Below, piece by piece: positions 24,401 through 32,979 of a DNA stretch of 64,000 nucleotides. The DNA lies in assembly GCA_022510745.1 (NCBI GenBank), contig JAFLSY010000004.1:219750-283749 (forward strand). The letters run 5' to 3'. The position numbers were made by a program, and so were the translations under genes. A model generated the notes under the pieces. That model ran no database searches. It was not told where the DNA came from and saw only the letters and a list, made by a program, of their open reading frames with translations. The first letter of the stretch is position 1; each line of letters opens with the position of its first letter. This stretch comes from Lachnospiraceae bacterium (GTDB taxonomy: Bacteria; Bacillota; Clostridia; Lachnospirales; Lachnospiraceae).

Positions 24401-24897
24401 TTGCTGACGGCTCCACGGCTACCATCGGGGGATTGATTGCGGAGAAAACCATTAAATACACCAAGAATGACAAGGTCATGGCCTTTCTTACCGTAGAAGA
24501 CTTGGTGGGCACGGTGGAAGTAGTGGTATTTCCCAGAGATTATGAGAAAAATGCAGCGTTCTTAACGGAAGATTCTAAGGTTTTCGTAACCGGCAGGGTA
24601 TCTGTGGAAGAAGACAAGGACGGAAAGCTGATCTGCGAACGTATTACGCCTTTTGAACAGTTGAACAAAACAATTTGGATCAAATTTCCGGACAGGGAAG
24701 CCTATCAGGCTGCGGAAGCAGAGCTGTTTGCAGCAATTGCGGAGTCGGAAGGCAATGACGGTATTACCATTTACATCGAAAATCCCAAGGCCATGAAGGA
24801 ACTGCCCCGCAACAGAAATGTAAAGGCCGATGAGGCGCTGATAAATACCCTCTATGGACTCTTCGGAGAAGAGAATGTGAAAGTGGTGACGAAATAA
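21421..24897 (+). CDS. dnaE: DNA polymerase III subunit alpha
   Basis: This full-length 1158-residue DnaE-type replicative polymerase starts with a PHP domain (FAHLHVHTEYSLLDG, ITDHG) and continues into the C-family polymerase core with GRGSAAGS and the catalytic PDIDVDF near residue 400. A helix-hairpin-helix region and an OB-fold domain (TIGGLIAEKTIKY near residue 1003) follow. It acts at the replication fork with the beta clamp. An AAGGAAAGG site precedes the ATG. In clostridia DnaE works together with PolC, which is not in this window. pfkA follows from its own promoter. Confidence 0.97.
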   Translation: MAFAHLHVHTEYSLLDGSNKIKEYVKRVKELGMDSAAITDHGVMYGVIDFYREAKAAGIKPILGCEVYVAPNSRFDKELTGGEDRYYHLVLLAENNTGYANLMKIVSRGFTEGYYYKPRVDMELLNQYHEGIIALSACLAGEVQRYIVKGLVDEARKMALKYEACFGKGNYFLEMQDHGIPEQRLVNTELMKLSRELDIPLVVTNDVHYTYAKDADSHDILLCLQTGKKLADTDRMRYEGGQYYVKSEEEMKGLFPYAWEAVENTQSIADRCNVEIEFGVTKLPKYDVPEGYDSWSYLNKLCDEGLALRYGDGSAPAGDTGQTLRERLDYELAVIRTMGYVDYFLIVWDFINYAKENGIPVGPGRGSAAGSIVAYCLKITNIDPIRYNLLFERFLNPERVSMPDIDVDFCFERRQEVIDYVGRKYGADKVVQIVTFGTLAAKGVIRDVGRVMDLPYAYVDSIAKMVPNELNITIDRALEINPEFRKLYTEDEQMKHLIDMCRRLEGLPRHTSMHAAGVVICQKSADEFVPLSRGADGSITTQFTMTTLEELGLLKMDFLGLRTLTVIDDAVKMIEKDTGLHIDIDNIDYDDKKVLDSLGTGRTDGVFQLESAGMRSFMKELKPQNLEDIIAGVSLYRPGPMDFIPKYVKGKNSGEEITYACPQLEPILAPTYGCIVYQEQVMQIVRDLGGYTLGRSDLVRRAMSKKKQSVMEKERENFIHGNPEEGVPGCVAKGIDEKVAGDIYETMMDFAKYAFNKSHAACYAVVAYQTAYLKYYYPVEFMAALLTSVIDNGKKVSEYVQVCRSMGIKILPPDINHGESGFSVADGCIRYALTAIKNVGWPMIKAVVEERTVRGQFLNLKDFVSRMADKELNKRAIENFIKAGALDSLGGTRKQLMTVYVQVVDSIQKDKKNNMAGQLSLFDMVEEEDRSDFDVQLPEVGEYSKEMLLNFEKEVLGIYVSGHPLEEYEGIFRKKITATTAEFALDEETGTVQIADGSTATIGGLIAEKTIKYTKNDKVMAFLTVEDLVGTVEVVVFPRDYEKNAAFLTEDSKVFVTGRVSVEEDKDGKLICERITPFEQLNKTIWIKFPDREAYQAAEAELFAAIAESEGNDGITIYIENPKAMKELPRNRNVKADEALINTLYGLFGEENVKVVTK

Positions 24898-24910
24898 AAT
24901 CATAAAGTGA

Positions 24911-24939
24911 TTGAAAATGCTGTTAAAAAGGATTAAAAT
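24911..24939 (+). promoter_or_regulatory. Sigma-A promoter of pfkA
   Basis: TTGAAA (24911-24916) and TAAAAT (24934-24939) are 17 bp apart, 27 bases before the pfkA start. Confidence 0.7.
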
Positions 24940-24965
24940 ATAGGAAATAGTTAGGAGGTTGAGTC

Positions 24966-25940
24966 ATGGCGGACCAGATTAAAACAATCGGCGTATTGAC
25001 AAGCGGCGGAGATGCGCCCGGCATGAATGCTGCTATCCGTGCAGTGGTGCGTACCGCAATTGCCAGAGGATTGAAGGTAAAAGGAATCGAAAGAGGCTAT
25101 ATGGGGCTGCTGCATGAAGAAATCAAGGATATGCAGACTAGGGACGTTTCCGATATTATCCAGAGGGGCGGTACCGTTTTGGGTACGGCGAGATGTCCGG
25201 AATTCGTGAAGCCTGAGATACAGCAGAAAGCGGCGGATATCTGTAAGAAACATGGTATTCAAGGTCTGGTAGTCATTGGCGGAGACGGTTCCTACCGTGG
25301 TGCGCAGGCATTGGCAAGACAGGGTATCAATACGATCGGTCTGCCGGGTACCATAGATTTGGATATTTCCTGCACGGACTATACGATTGGTTTTGATACG
25401 GCAATCAATACCGCTATGGAAGCTATAGATAAGGTCAGGGATACCTCTTCTTCCCATGAGCGCTGCAGTATTATCGAGGTTATGGGCAGGAATGCGGGCT
25501 ATATAGCGTTATGGTGCGGCATTGCCAACGGCGCGGAGGATATTCTGATTCCCGAAAATTACGACTATGATGAACAGGCCATAGTGAACAATATTATAGA
25601 AAAACGTAAGATGGGTAAGAAACATCACATCATCATCAATGCGGAGGGCATCGGCCACTCCAATTCCATGGCAAAGCGAATCGAAGCTGCCACAGGTGTG
25701 GAAACTCGTGCGACCATCTTAGGACATATGCAGCGTGGCGGAAGTCCTACCTGTAAAGACCGTTACTATGCTTCTGTTATGGGTGCCTATGCAGTGGATC
25801 TGTTGATTCAGGGCAAGACCAAGAGAGTAGTTGGTTATAAGAACGGAGCATTCCAGGATTTTGACATTGAAGAAGCACTGGCAATGAAGAAGGATATTCC
25901 GGAGTATTCTCTGGAAGTCAGCAGGGTATTGTCCAGATAG
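24966..25940 (+). CDS. pfkA: ATP-dependent 6-phosphofructokinase
   Basis: This 324-residue enzyme phosphorylates fructose-6-phosphate in glycolysis. The nucleotide motif LTSGGDAPGMNAA, the GGDGSYRGA segment that marks an ATP rather than pyrophosphate donor, and the fructose-phosphate motifs (VMGRNAGYIAL, LGHMQRGGSP) are all present. The catalytic loop reads GTIDLDIS. The two aspartates of the usual TIDND are kept, but asparagine is replaced by leucine, which is unusual. A TAGGAGGTTGAG site precedes the ATG. A terminator follows, and dnaE-pfkA adjacency is common in clostridia. Confidence 0.96.
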   Translation: MADQIKTIGVLTSGGDAPGMNAAIRAVVRTAIARGLKVKGIERGYMGLLHEEIKDMQTRDVSDIIQRGGTVLGTARCPEFVKPEIQQKAADICKKHGIQGLVVIGGDGSYRGAQALARQGINTIGLPGTIDLDISCTDYTIGFDTAINTAMEAIDKVRDTSSSHERCSIIEVMGRNAGYIALWCGIANGAEDILIPENYDYDEQAIVNNIIEKRKMGKKHHIIINAEGIGHSNSMAKRIEAATGVETRATILGHMQRGGSPTCKDRYYASVMGAYAVDLLIQGKTKRVVGYKNGAFQDFDIEEALAMKKDIPEYSLEVSRVLSR

Positions 25941-25960
25941 TATTGATTAAATTGTGATTT

Positions 25961-26006
25961 AAGAACCTTGAAGTGCCATGGAAGTACGGCTTTCGGGGTT
26001 CTTTTT
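25961..26006 (+). terminator. Terminator downstream of pfkA
   Basis: AAGAACC (25961-25967) pairs with GGTTCTT (25997-26003), with partial pairing inside (GAAGTGCC with GGCTTTC), followed by a T-rich run. It lies in the leader of the next gene and may act as an attenuator. Confidence 0.65.
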
Positions 26007-26026
26007 CTTACATGGAGGTTAGCTGT

Positions 26027-26839
26027 ATGATAACCAGTACATCCAATCCGCATATTAAACAGCTGATACAGTGGCAGAACAAAGCAAAGGAGCGCCGCAG
26101 AGACGGCGTGTTTGTGGCGGAGGGACTGAAGATGTTGGAGGAAGCGCCGCCCCGACTGATCCGTGATATTTATATTGTACAGGCTTTGGCAGAGCGGCTG
26201 CAGAATGGAAAAACAGAAAAAGAGCGGGCGTTATGGAATAAAATATCGGAAGCCGGATATGAAACAGTAACGGAAGAAGTGATGAGAAAAGCCGCGGACA
26301 CGCAATCGCCCCAGGGGGTGCTAACGGTATTGGAACAGCCTGCCTATGACCGGGAACAGATATTATTAAAAGACAATGGCTTGTATCTGCTTTTAGAAGA
26401 CCTGCAGGATCCAGGCAATCTGGGAACCATCCTAAGAACAGGGGAAGGAGCGGGTATAACATGCGTTATTATGACGAAGGGTACTGTGGACATCTTCAAT
26501 CCTAAGACGATCCGTTCTACGATGGGGTCGATTTACCGGGTGCCGTTTCTGTATGTGGATTCGCTGGCAGAGATACTCCCTGTCATGAAGACGGCCGGTA
26601 TTGCCACCTATGCCGCTCATCTGCAGGGAGAGGAAAGTTATGACAGCTTTTCCTTTTGTGGAAGTACCGCATTTCTCATAGGAAACGAAGGAAACGGTTT
26701 AAAAAGGGAAACGGCGGCTTTGGCGGATTCCTTTTTAAAGATTCCCATGGAGGGCAGGGTCGAATCGTTGAATGCGGCGGTTTCAGCGGCCCTTTTGATG
26801 TATGAAGCATATAGGCAGCGAAGGCAGTGTGAAAAATAA
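26027..26839 (+). CDS. TrmH/SpoU family RNA 2'-O-methyltransferase
   Basis: This 270-residue SPOUT enzyme transfers a methyl group from S-adenosylmethionine to a ribose in rRNA or tRNA. The N-terminal substrate-binding part (SNPHIKQLIQW, VAEGLKML) is followed by the three SpoU motifs: LEDLQDPGNLGTILRT, a LIGNEGNGL motif and IPMEGRVESLNAAVSAALL. The ATG at 26027 follows TGGAGGTTAG; an upstream in-frame start would lie inside the terminator. It probably modifies 23S rRNA, but the target base cannot be read from sequence. proC follows within 60 bases. Confidence 0.9.
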   Translation: MITSTSNPHIKQLIQWQNKAKERRRDGVFVAEGLKMLEEAPPRLIRDIYIVQALAERLQNGKTEKERALWNKISEAGYETVTEEVMRKAADTQSPQGVLTVLEQPAYDREQILLKDNGLYLLLEDLQDPGNLGTILRTGEGAGITCVIMTKGTVDIFNPKTIRSTMGSIYRVPFLYVDSLAEILPVMKTAGIATYAAHLQGEESYDSFSFCGSTAFLIGNEGNGLKRETAALADSFLKIPMEGRVESLNAAVSAALLMYEAYRQRRQCEK

Positions 26840-26896
26840 ATTTTTACATGGCTTGTGCACAAGACATTGCACAGGCTGCGGAAAGGTGTGGTGCGT

Positions 26897-27691
26897 ATGA
26901 AAATAGGATTTATCGGTTTGGGAAATATGGCAAATGCTATGATTGCAGGCATGTTAAAACAGAATTTAGTCAAACCGGAGGAGATATACGGAGCCTCCAA
27001 AACAAAAGCGACGGCTGAGAAAATGCAGCAGCGCTACGGAATTTGTGCAGGAACGGACAACCGGATTGTCGCAATGGAGGCGGACTATCTCTTTTTGGCA
27101 GTTAAGCCGATTTACTTCCCCGAGGTGATCACGGAGATTCAAGATGCGGTGGATGCAAATACGGTGGTGATCAGTATCGCTGCAGGTAAGACTATAGCAT
27201 ATATAGAAGAACTCTTCGGAAGAAGCATCAAGCTGCTGCGCTGTATGCCCAATACGCCGGCGCTGGTGGGTGAGGGCTGCACCGCTTATACAAGGGGACT
27301 ACAGGTGACGGATGCGGAGGCGGAGCAGGTGGAGAAATTGTTGAAATCTTTCGGGACAGTGAGCCTTGTGCCGGAAACCCTGATGGATGCGGTGGTAGGT
27401 GTCAGCGGCAGTTCTCCCGCCTATGTGTTCCTTTTTATAGAAGCCATGGCAGATGCGGCGGTTCTGGCTGGCATGCCCAGAAAGCAGGCCTATGAGATGG
27501 CGGCACAGTCCGTACTGGGCAGCGCCAAAATGGTTTTGGAGACTGGGCAGCATCCCGGTGTATTAAAAGATATGGTATGCTCTCCGGGCGGCACCACGAT
27601 TGAAGCCGTCAGAGTGTTGGAAGAGCGGGGAATGCGGGCCGCGGTTATGGATGCCATGGAGGCGTGTATCAAAAAATCGGAAAATATGTAA
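26897..27691 (+). CDS. proC: Pyrroline-5-carboxylate reductase
   Basis: This 264-residue NAD(P)H-dependent enzyme makes L-proline from pyrroline-5-carboxylate. The N terminus has the Rossmann motif GFIGLGNMANAM, followed by LAVKP, RCMPNTPALVGEG, and the C-terminal family signature with VSGSSPAYVFLFIEA and DMVCSPGGTTIEAV. Length matches the family. ATG 26897 starts the Rossmann fold directly and follows GAAAGGTGTGG. It is probably cotranscribed with the RNA methyltransferase gene upstream. No proA or proB is in view. Confidence 0.95.
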   Translation: MKIGFIGLGNMANAMIAGMLKQNLVKPEEIYGASKTKATAEKMQQRYGICAGTDNRIVAMEADYLFLAVKPIYFPEVITEIQDAVDANTVVISIAAGKTIAYIEELFGRSIKLLRCMPNTPALVGEGCTAYTRGLQVTDAEAEQVEKLLKSFGTVSLVPETLMDAVVGVSGSSPAYVFLFIEAMADAAVLAGMPRKQAYEMAAQSVLGSAKMVLETGQHPGVLKDMVCSPGGTTIEAVRVLEERGMRAAVMDAMEACIKKSENM

Positions 27692-27709
27692 GCGCTACCA
27701 AAGCAAAAC

Positions 27710-27738
27710 TTGACAAATGAAAAGACCTCTGCTATCAT
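27710..27738 (+). promoter_or_regulatory. Sigma-A promoter of the cell wall hydrolase gene
   Basis: TTGACA (27710-27715) and TATCAT (27733-27738) are 17 bp apart. A leader of about 130 bases follows before the start codon, with no recognised riboswitch. Confidence 0.7.
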
Positions 27739-27874
27739 AGCTTTTGTAACAAATTTTAACAATTTTGTAATAAATGTAATAAAATCGGCATATTCTAGAA
27801 AAGAATAGAATATCTGATATTTCCGGTAAATGGGGATTGTCGGAAAGAAAATTTACATTTGGAGGTAAGTTAAG

Positions 27875-28954
27875 ATGGCAAGAGGCAGAAGGCGGCTTGT
27901 GTCGCTCACCGGTTTGTGCCTGGCACTGATTCTGGTGATGCAGACAAGTTTGTATGCGGATGCTGGCAGCGGTAAGAATTACCTGAGCGGATTTAACGGA
28001 GGTGTATCGGCAATCCTGGACCCCAGTGCAACGGACACCTCAGACTTATTGAATGCTACAGCGGCGGAACTCAATCTGGACTTGAATGCAATTTCGCAGA
28101 AAGAAGAATCCACGCTGGTTATGGCAAATGTTAGCAACGCATTGAATGTCCGTACGGAACCGGATGCAGATGCCGAGAAGGCCGGTAAGCTGTATAAGGA
28201 TTGCGGCGGAACGATTTTGGAAAGAAGAGATGGCTGGACGAGACTTCAGTCGGGGGATTTAATAGGCTGGGCCAATGACGAATATCTGTTGTTCGGTGAG
28301 GACGCGGAAGCGTTGGCGTCCAGTGTAGGTGTTACGGTAGCCCATATGGATACGGGGCTGAAAGTCAGAGAAGAGCCCAGTACGGAGGCCGAGATTTTGG
28401 GTATTCTTCCCAAGGGCGATGAGGTTGAAGTGATCTCCACCGGAGAAGACGGATGGGCATGCATCAATTATGAAGGCACGGATGGTTATGTATCCATGGA
28501 TTATGTGACCATTGAGTTCAAAATCGATGCCGGAGAGACCATGGCGGCTATTAAAGAGCGGGAGGCTGCGGAAGCGGAAGCCAAGCGCCACGTCAATTAT
28601 GGACAGTATACCGCAGATGCGGATATGACGATGCTGTTGGCGGCGTTGATTCAGTGCGAAGCCGGCGGTGAAAGCTATGAAGGACAGCTGGCTGTAGGCG
28701 CGGTTGTCATGAACCGTGTCAGAAGTGCCGCATATCCGGATACCATCCATGGCGTTATCTATGCGTCCGGTCAGTTTACACCTGCCCAGAGCGGTAAGGT
28801 AAACAGGGTATTGGAGTCCGGCAAGATTAAGCAGAGCTGTATCGATGCAGCCACGGAAGCAATTTCCGGTGTGTCCAATGTAGGCGATCTGACCCACTTT
28901 AGACGTAATAACGGACGGGAAGGTCTGGTTATCGGAAATCATGTATTTTATTAA
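27875..28954 (+). CDS. Secreted SH3b/SleB-type cell wall hydrolase
   Basis: This 359-residue protein has a signal peptide (basic RGRRR, a hydrophobic core, cleavage near ADA at about residue 31) and two bacterial SH3 domains (VRTEPDADAEKAGKLYK near residue 92, and KVREEPSTEAEILGILPKG near 165). The C-terminal hydrolase domain of the SleB/CwlJ type has the catalytic glutamate in QCEAGGESYEGQLAVGAVVMN. SleB-type enzymes cleave peptidoglycan during spore germination, but relatives also act in growing cells, so it does not prove sporulation. A TTTGGAGG site precedes the ATG. It is monocistronic, with its own promoter and terminator. Confidence 0.9.
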   Translation: MARGRRRLVSLTGLCLALILVMQTSLYADAGSGKNYLSGFNGGVSAILDPSATDTSDLLNATAAELNLDLNAISQKEESTLVMANVSNALNVRTEPDADAEKAGKLYKDCGGTILERRDGWTRLQSGDLIGWANDEYLLFGEDAEALASSVGVTVAHMDTGLKVREEPSTEAEILGILPKGDEVEVISTGEDGWACINYEGTDGYVSMDYVTIEFKIDAGETMAAIKEREAAEAEAKRHVNYGQYTADADMTMLLAALIQCEAGGESYEGQLAVGAVVMNRVRSAAYPDTIHGVIYASGQFTPAQSGKVNRVLESGKIKQSCIDAATEAISGVSNVGDLTHFRRNNGREGLVIGNHVFY

Positions 28955-28963
28955 TGTTTACTG

Positions 28964-28995
28964 CAAAAGGGGCGGGATTACCTGCCCCTTTTTGT
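28964..28995 (+). terminator. Rho-independent terminator
   Basis: AAAAGGGGCGGG pairs with CCTGCCCCTTTT across a short ATTA loop, followed by T residues. Confidence 0.9.
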
Positions 28996-29139
28996 ATGAA
29001 AAGTGCAGGTTTTGGAATATTAAATTTATAAAACGTGCGCATAAAAGTATGGACGGAAACAAAGAGCTGTAGTAAGATTAGGATAAAGACAAAACCAAGA
29101 GAAGGACTCTGGAGAGTCTTTAGAAAAGAGGGAATCATT

Positions 29140-29580
29140 ATGCAGGACAAAATGTTGTTTGTTTGGCTGTTGCTTTTGATTTTGTTTATAATAGTAGAGT
29201 TGGCTACAATGGGACTTACCACGATCTGGTTTGCCGTGGGTGCGCTGGTAGCGGCATTGACAGCGGCGGTAAATGCGCCTCTGGTAGTGCAGGTGGGATT
29301 ATTTTTGATCGTTTCCATTGTTCTAATGCTCTTTACCAGACCGCTTGCGGTGCGCTTTTTCAACAAGGAGCGCATTAAGACAAATGTGGAGAGTCTGGTG
29401 GGCCGACAGGCCATTGTCATCAGTGAGATTGACAATCTGGAGGGCATCGGACAGGTGACGGTGGGCGGACAGGAATGGACGGCCCGCAGTTTGGATGAGA
29501 ACGGTAAGATTCCGGTAGGTACCGTGGTGTTTGTACGGGCTATTAACGGCGTAAAGCTGCTTGTGGAGCCTAAGTTGTAA
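29140..29580 (+). CDS. NfeD family membrane protein
   Basis: This 146-residue protein has two or three N-terminal membrane helices (residues about 6-25, 29-48 and 52-70) and a C-terminal OB-fold domain (ESLVGRQAIVISEIDNLEGI to the end), the NfeD layout. NfeD proteins partner with SPFH/stomatin proteins and are thought to organise membrane microdomains. The SPFH gene follows about 70 bases later. I chose ATG 29140 with AGAGGGAA before it; upstream in-frame sequence is basic and not membrane-like. It lacks the protease domain of long NfeD forms. Confidence 0.88.
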   Translation: MQDKMLFVWLLLLILFIIVELATMGLTTIWFAVGALVAALTAAVNAPLVVQVGLFLIVSIVLMLFTRPLAVRFFNKERIKTNVESLVGRQAIVISEIDNLEGIGQVTVGGQEWTARSLDENGKIPVGTVVFVRAINGVKLLVEPKL

Positions 29581-29650
29581 AGGTAATTTTTATTTTAAAA
29601 TAAAACAAAAGATATCTTAATGAAAAGAGATAAGAAAGAGAGGACTTCAT

Positions 29651-30568
29651 ATGGAATGGATCATCATCATTCTGATTGTATTACTGTTGGCGATACTGGT
29701 ATCCTGTATCAAGATTGTACCCCAGGCACAGGCCTATGTGGTAGAAAGACTGGGCGCTTATCAGGGCACTTGGTCGGTGGGACTGCATATCAAGCTTCCT
29801 TTTTTGGATAAGGTTGCCAGAAGGGTCAATTTGAAAGAGCAGGTAGCGGATTTCCCGCCCCAGCCCGTTATTACCAAAGATAACGTAACCATGAGAATCG
29901 ATACCGTAGTGTTCTATCAGATTACGGACCCCAGACTCTTCACCTATGGCGTGGAGAATCCCATGATGGCGATTGAGAATCTGACTGCTACTACCCTGCG
30001 TAACATTATCGGTGATCTGGAACTGGATGAAACCCTGACTTCCCGTGAGACCATCAATACCCAGATGCGTGCAGCTCTGGATATTGCAACGGACCCTTGG
30101 GGTATCAAGGTAAACCGTGTGGAGCTTAAGAATATCATTCCTCCCGCAGAGATTCAGAATGCCATGGAAAGACAGATGAAAGCAGAACGTGAAAGACGTG
30201 AAGCCGTAACCAGGGCGGAAGGTGAGAAGAAGGCGCAGATTCTTTCCGCAGAAGGTGAGAAGCAGTCCGCAATCCTGCGTGCCGAGGCAGAAAAGCAGTC
30301 CGCAATCCTGCGTGCGGAAGCAGAAAAAGAAAAGATGATCCGTGAGGCGGAAGGTCAGGCTGAGGCAATCATGAAGGTACAACAGGCGAATGCAGACAGT
30401 ATCCGTATGATCAAAGAAGCCGGTGCAGACGAGGCGGTTTTAAAGATTAAGAGTCTGGAAGCTTTTGAAAAGGCTGCTGACGGCAAAGCTACCAAGATTT
30501 TACTGCCTGCAGATCTGCAGGGTATTGCATCTTTGGCTACCACTTTCAGAGAGATGAGTGATAAGTAG
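29651..30568 (+). CDS. SPFH/stomatin-like protein
   Basis: This 305-residue protein has one N-terminal membrane helix (residues 2-21), then the SPFH/PHB domain (KIVPQAQAYVVERLGAYQ, PPQPVITKDNVTMRIDTVVF), then a long charged coiled coil rich in Ala, Glu and Lys, and a hydrophobic C-terminal tail. It resembles QmcA/paraslipin-type stomatins, which assemble into large membrane rings and often act with NfeD and FtsH. AGAGAGGAC precedes the ATG. The coiled coil contains an 11-residue tandem repeat (EKQSAILRAEA) encoded by a nearly identical 33-bp DNA repeat. Confidence 0.92.
   Translation: MEWIIIILIVLLLAILVSCIKIVPQAQAYVVERLGAYQGTWSVGLHIKLPFLDKVARRVNLKEQVADFPPQPVITKDNVTMRIDTVVFYQITDPRLFTYGVENPMMAIENLTATTLRNIIGDLELDETLTSRETINTQMRAALDIATDPWGIKVNRVELKNIIPPAEIQNAMERQMKAERERREAVTRAEGEKKAQILSAEGEKQSAILRAEAEKQSAILRAEAEKEKMIREAEGQAEAIMKVQQANADSIRMIKEAGADEAVLKIKSLEAFEKAADGKATKILLPADLQGIASLATTFREMSDK
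30260..30325 (+). repeat. 33-bp tandem repeat in the SPFH coiled coil
   Basis: Two nearly identical 33-bp units starting at 30260 and 30293 encode an 11-residue heptad-like coiled-coil segment. This looks like a recent slippage duplication that keeps frame and helical register roughly intact. Confidence 0.7.
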
Positions 30569-30598
30569 ACATAAAGAAAAAGACAGAATGCAGATGCG

Positions 30599-30648
30599 GA
30601 GAGGGTGCATAGGACACTTCCCATGAGAAGCTGTCCCTGCCCCTCTTT
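30599..30648 (+). terminator. Imperfect terminator upstream of argF
   Basis: GAGGGTGCATAGGACA can pair with TGTCCCTGCCCCTC, followed by TTTTT (to about 30648). It ends 18 bases before argF and so may act as an attenuator for argF as well as a terminator of the SPFH gene. Confidence 0.65.
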
Positions 30649-30665
30649 TTCAATGGGAGGACAAG

Positions 30666-31649
30666 ATGAATTTAAAGGGACGTCATTTTTTAAAGCTGTT
30701 GGATTATACTCCGGAGGAAATTACGTATTTACTGGATTTAGCAGCAGATTTAAAGGAAAAGAAAAAGAAAGGGATCTTGGTGGACACTCTGCGGGGCAAG
30801 AACGTGGCGCTGATTTTTGAAAAGACCAGCACCCGTACCAGATGCTCCTTTGAGGTGGCAGCCCATGATCTGGGAATGGGAACCACTTATCTGGACCCAT
30901 CGAGTTCGCAGATAGGTAAAAAGGAGAGTATTGCCGATACGGCCCGGGTTTTAGGCAGTATGTACGATGGCATTGAGTATCGGGGCTATGGGCAGGAAAT
31001 TGTGGAGGAACTGGCAAAACATGCGGGAGTACCGGTATGGAACGGTCTGACAAATGAATTCCATCCCACCCAGATGTTAGCGGACCTGCTGACGATCAGA
31101 GAGCATTTCGGTCATACCAAGGGCATTAAACTGACTTATATGGGCGACGCCCGCTACAATATGGGAAATTCCCTGATGGTGACCTGTGCCAAGATGGGTA
31201 TGCATTTTACCGCCTGCACCTCGGGGAACTATTTCCCGGACGAAAAGCTGGTGGAAACCTGCAGAGAAATTGCAAAGCAGAGCGGAGGCAGTATCAACCT
31301 GACCGAAAATGTGGAAGAAGGAACAAAAGGCGCAGATGTGATCTATACGGATGTATGGGTATCCATGGGCGAGCCGGACGAGGTATGGGAAAGCCGTATC
31401 CGTGAGTTATCCCCTTATCAGGTCAATAAAAAGGTAATGGACAATGCGGGGGAACAGGCTGTTTTTATGCACTGTCTGCCGGCTTTCCATGATCTGAAAA
31501 CTAAGATTGGTGCCGAAATGGGGGAGAAATTCGGCATTACGGAAATGGAAGTGACGGATGAAGTATTTGAGTCTCCGCGGTCCCTTGTATTTGCGGAAGC
31601 GGAGAATCGGATGCATACTATCAAAGCCGTAATGGCGGCAACCTTATGA
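30666..31649 (+). CDS. argF: Ornithine carbamoyltransferase
   Basis: This 327-residue enzyme makes citrulline from ornithine and carbamoyl phosphate. The carbamoyl-phosphate motif reads [12 protein letters not shown] (about residue 52), with [12 protein letters not shown] and the ornithine loop HCLPAFHD further on. The ATG follows GGGAGGACAAG. It overlaps birA by 4 bases (ATGA) and heads a tightly packed operon of argF, birA, a small gene, coaX and dusB. No other arginine gene is nearby, so whether it is biosynthetic or part of an arginine deiminase pathway cannot be decided. Confidence 0.95.
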   Translation: MNLKGRHFLKLLDYTPEEITYLLDLAADLKEKKKKGILVDTLRGKNVALIFEKTSTRTRCSFEVAAHDLGMGTTYLDPSSSQIGKKESIADTARVLGSMYDGIEYRGYGQEIVEELAKHAGVPVWNGLTNEFHPTQMLADLLTIREHFGHTKGIKLTYMGDARYNMGNSLMVTCAKMGMHFTACTSGNYFPDEKLVETCREIAKQSGGSINLTENVEEGTKGADVIYTDVWVSMGEPDEVWESRIRELSPYQVNKKVMDNAGEQAVFMHCLPAFHDLKTKIGAEMGEKFGITEMEVTDEVFESPRSLVFAEAENRMHTIKAVMAATL

Positions 31650-32626
31650 AATCGCAGATATTGGCCCTGCTGCGGGAAAGCGACGGCTATCTGTCAGGTC
31701 AGGATTTGTGTAAACGTTTCGGGGTGACCAGAGCAGCTATCTGGAAGGCGATAGGGCAGTTGAAAAAAGAAGGGTATGATATAGAAGCGGTAAGAAACAG
31801 GGGATACCGGTTGGTGACATTGCCGGACGTATTGAGCAGGAATGAGCTGGAGAGCCGCCTGCATACGAAATGGGCCGGACAGAAACTGGAATATCACGAT
31901 TCTTTGGGGTCTACCAATGTACGGGCCAAAATATTGGCTGAGGAAGGCGCACCGGAGGGAATGCTGGTAGTAGCGGACGCGCAGACAGCGGGCCGGGGCA
32001 GGCGGGGCAGAAGCTGGACTTCTCCTGCCGGGAAAAATCTGTATTTTACGATTCTGCTGCGGCCGAATTTTATACCGGATAAAGCCTCCATGCTGACCCT
32101 GCTCATGGCGTTGGCCGTGCAGGAGGCAATCGAGGAAATCTGCGGCTGCGGGACACAGATCAAATGGCCCAACGATATTATTTTAAATGGCAAAAAGATA
32201 ACGGGTATCCTGACGGAGATGAACGTGCAGAGCGATTATATCGACAATGTGGTGATCGGTGTGGGTGTGAACGTCAAAGTGCAGGAGTTTGAGCCGGAGC
32301 TGGCTGACAGGGCCACTTCTTTAGAGGCGGAAATCAATAAAAGCATATCCCGGGCGCTTCTGTTAGAAAAGATCATGGAGCATTTTGAAAAAAACTATGC
32401 TCTGTTTTTAAAACAAATGGATTTGTCCCCATTTGTGGAGCAATATAATGCCTGTTTGGTAAATATGGACAATGCGGTACAGGTATTGGATCCTGCCGGA
32501 GCTTATAACGGCGTAGCAGAAGGTATCAATAAAAAGGGAGAACTGCTGGTGCGCCTGCCCGACGGACAGGTTAAGGAGATCTATGCGGGAGAGGTATCGG
32601 TAAGGGGAGTATACGGCTATGTGTAA
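31646..32626 (+). CDS. birA: Bifunctional biotin ligase/repressor
   Basis: This 326-residue protein attaches biotin to acetyl-CoA carboxylase and related enzymes. An N-terminal winged helix (residues about 1-60, [20 protein letters not shown]) indicates that it also represses biotin genes. The ligase core has the ATP/biotin loop [34 protein letters not shown] and a C-terminal SH3-like domain. Translation is coupled to argF by the ATGA overlap. No biotin biosynthesis gene is in the window. Confidence 0.95.
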   Translation: MKSQILALLRESDGYLSGQDLCKRFGVTRAAIWKAIGQLKKEGYDIEAVRNRGYRLVTLPDVLSRNELESRLHTKWAGQKLEYHDSLGSTNVRAKILAEEGAPEGMLVVADAQTAGRGRRGRSWTSPAGKNLYFTILLRPNFIPDKASMLTLLMALAVQEAIEEICGCGTQIKWPNDIILNGKKITGILTEMNVQSDYIDNVVIGVGVNVKVQEFEPELADRATSLEAEINKSISRALLLEKIMEHFEKNYALFLKQMDLSPFVEQYNACLVNMDNAVQVLDPAGAYNGVAEGINKKGELLVRLPDGQVKEIYAGEVSVRGVYGYV

Positions 32627-32978
32627 GGAGAAGGAAGAAAAAGTGGTGCTCTGCGGCGCCAATTCCTATGAAATGAAGTATTATTTCAATGAAAAATTTA
32701 ATGGCATTCCCGATTCCATTAAGGACGAGCTGCACATTCTCTGCGTGCTGTTTACGGAAGAAGTGGGAGGGGTATTTACCATCGGCTTTGATGAGGACGG
32801 AAGCGTGGTACTGGAAACCAATGCCGACGACGATGATATTTACTATGATGAGATCAGCAGCGGACTGATGGTATCCGAGGTGCGCAGGAAACGCAGCGAA
32901 CTGCTGGAAAGCTTAAGTCTGTATTACCGTGTTTTCATTCTGCATGAGGATATGAGCAGTATACTGGAGGAGAATTGA
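32619..32978 (+). CDS. Small conserved protein (DUF6145-like)
   Basis: This 119-residue acidic protein appears to match a small uncharacterised family (DUF6145) found in Lachnospiraceae between birA and coaX; that attribution is from memory and is tentative. [17 protein letters not shown] segment opens the protein, and an acidic [12 protein letters not shown] run lies in the middle. No membrane helix is seen. It overlaps the end of birA by 8 bases and ends one base before coaX, so it is certainly cotranscribed. The function is unknown. Confidence 0.75.
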   Translation: MCKEKEEKVVLCGANSYEMKYYFNEKFNGIPDSIKDELHILCVLFTEEVGGVFTIGFDEDGSVVLETNADDDDIYYDEISSGLMVSEVRRKRSELLESLSLYYRVFILHEDMSSILEEN

Positions 32979-32979
32979 T

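Noticed and set aside
29681..30382. Long open frame on the minus strand opposite the SPFH gene
   Set aside because: It is the shadow of a repetitive, strongly coding plus-strand gene. It has no ribosome binding site and an unlikely composition rich in His, Phe and Leu.
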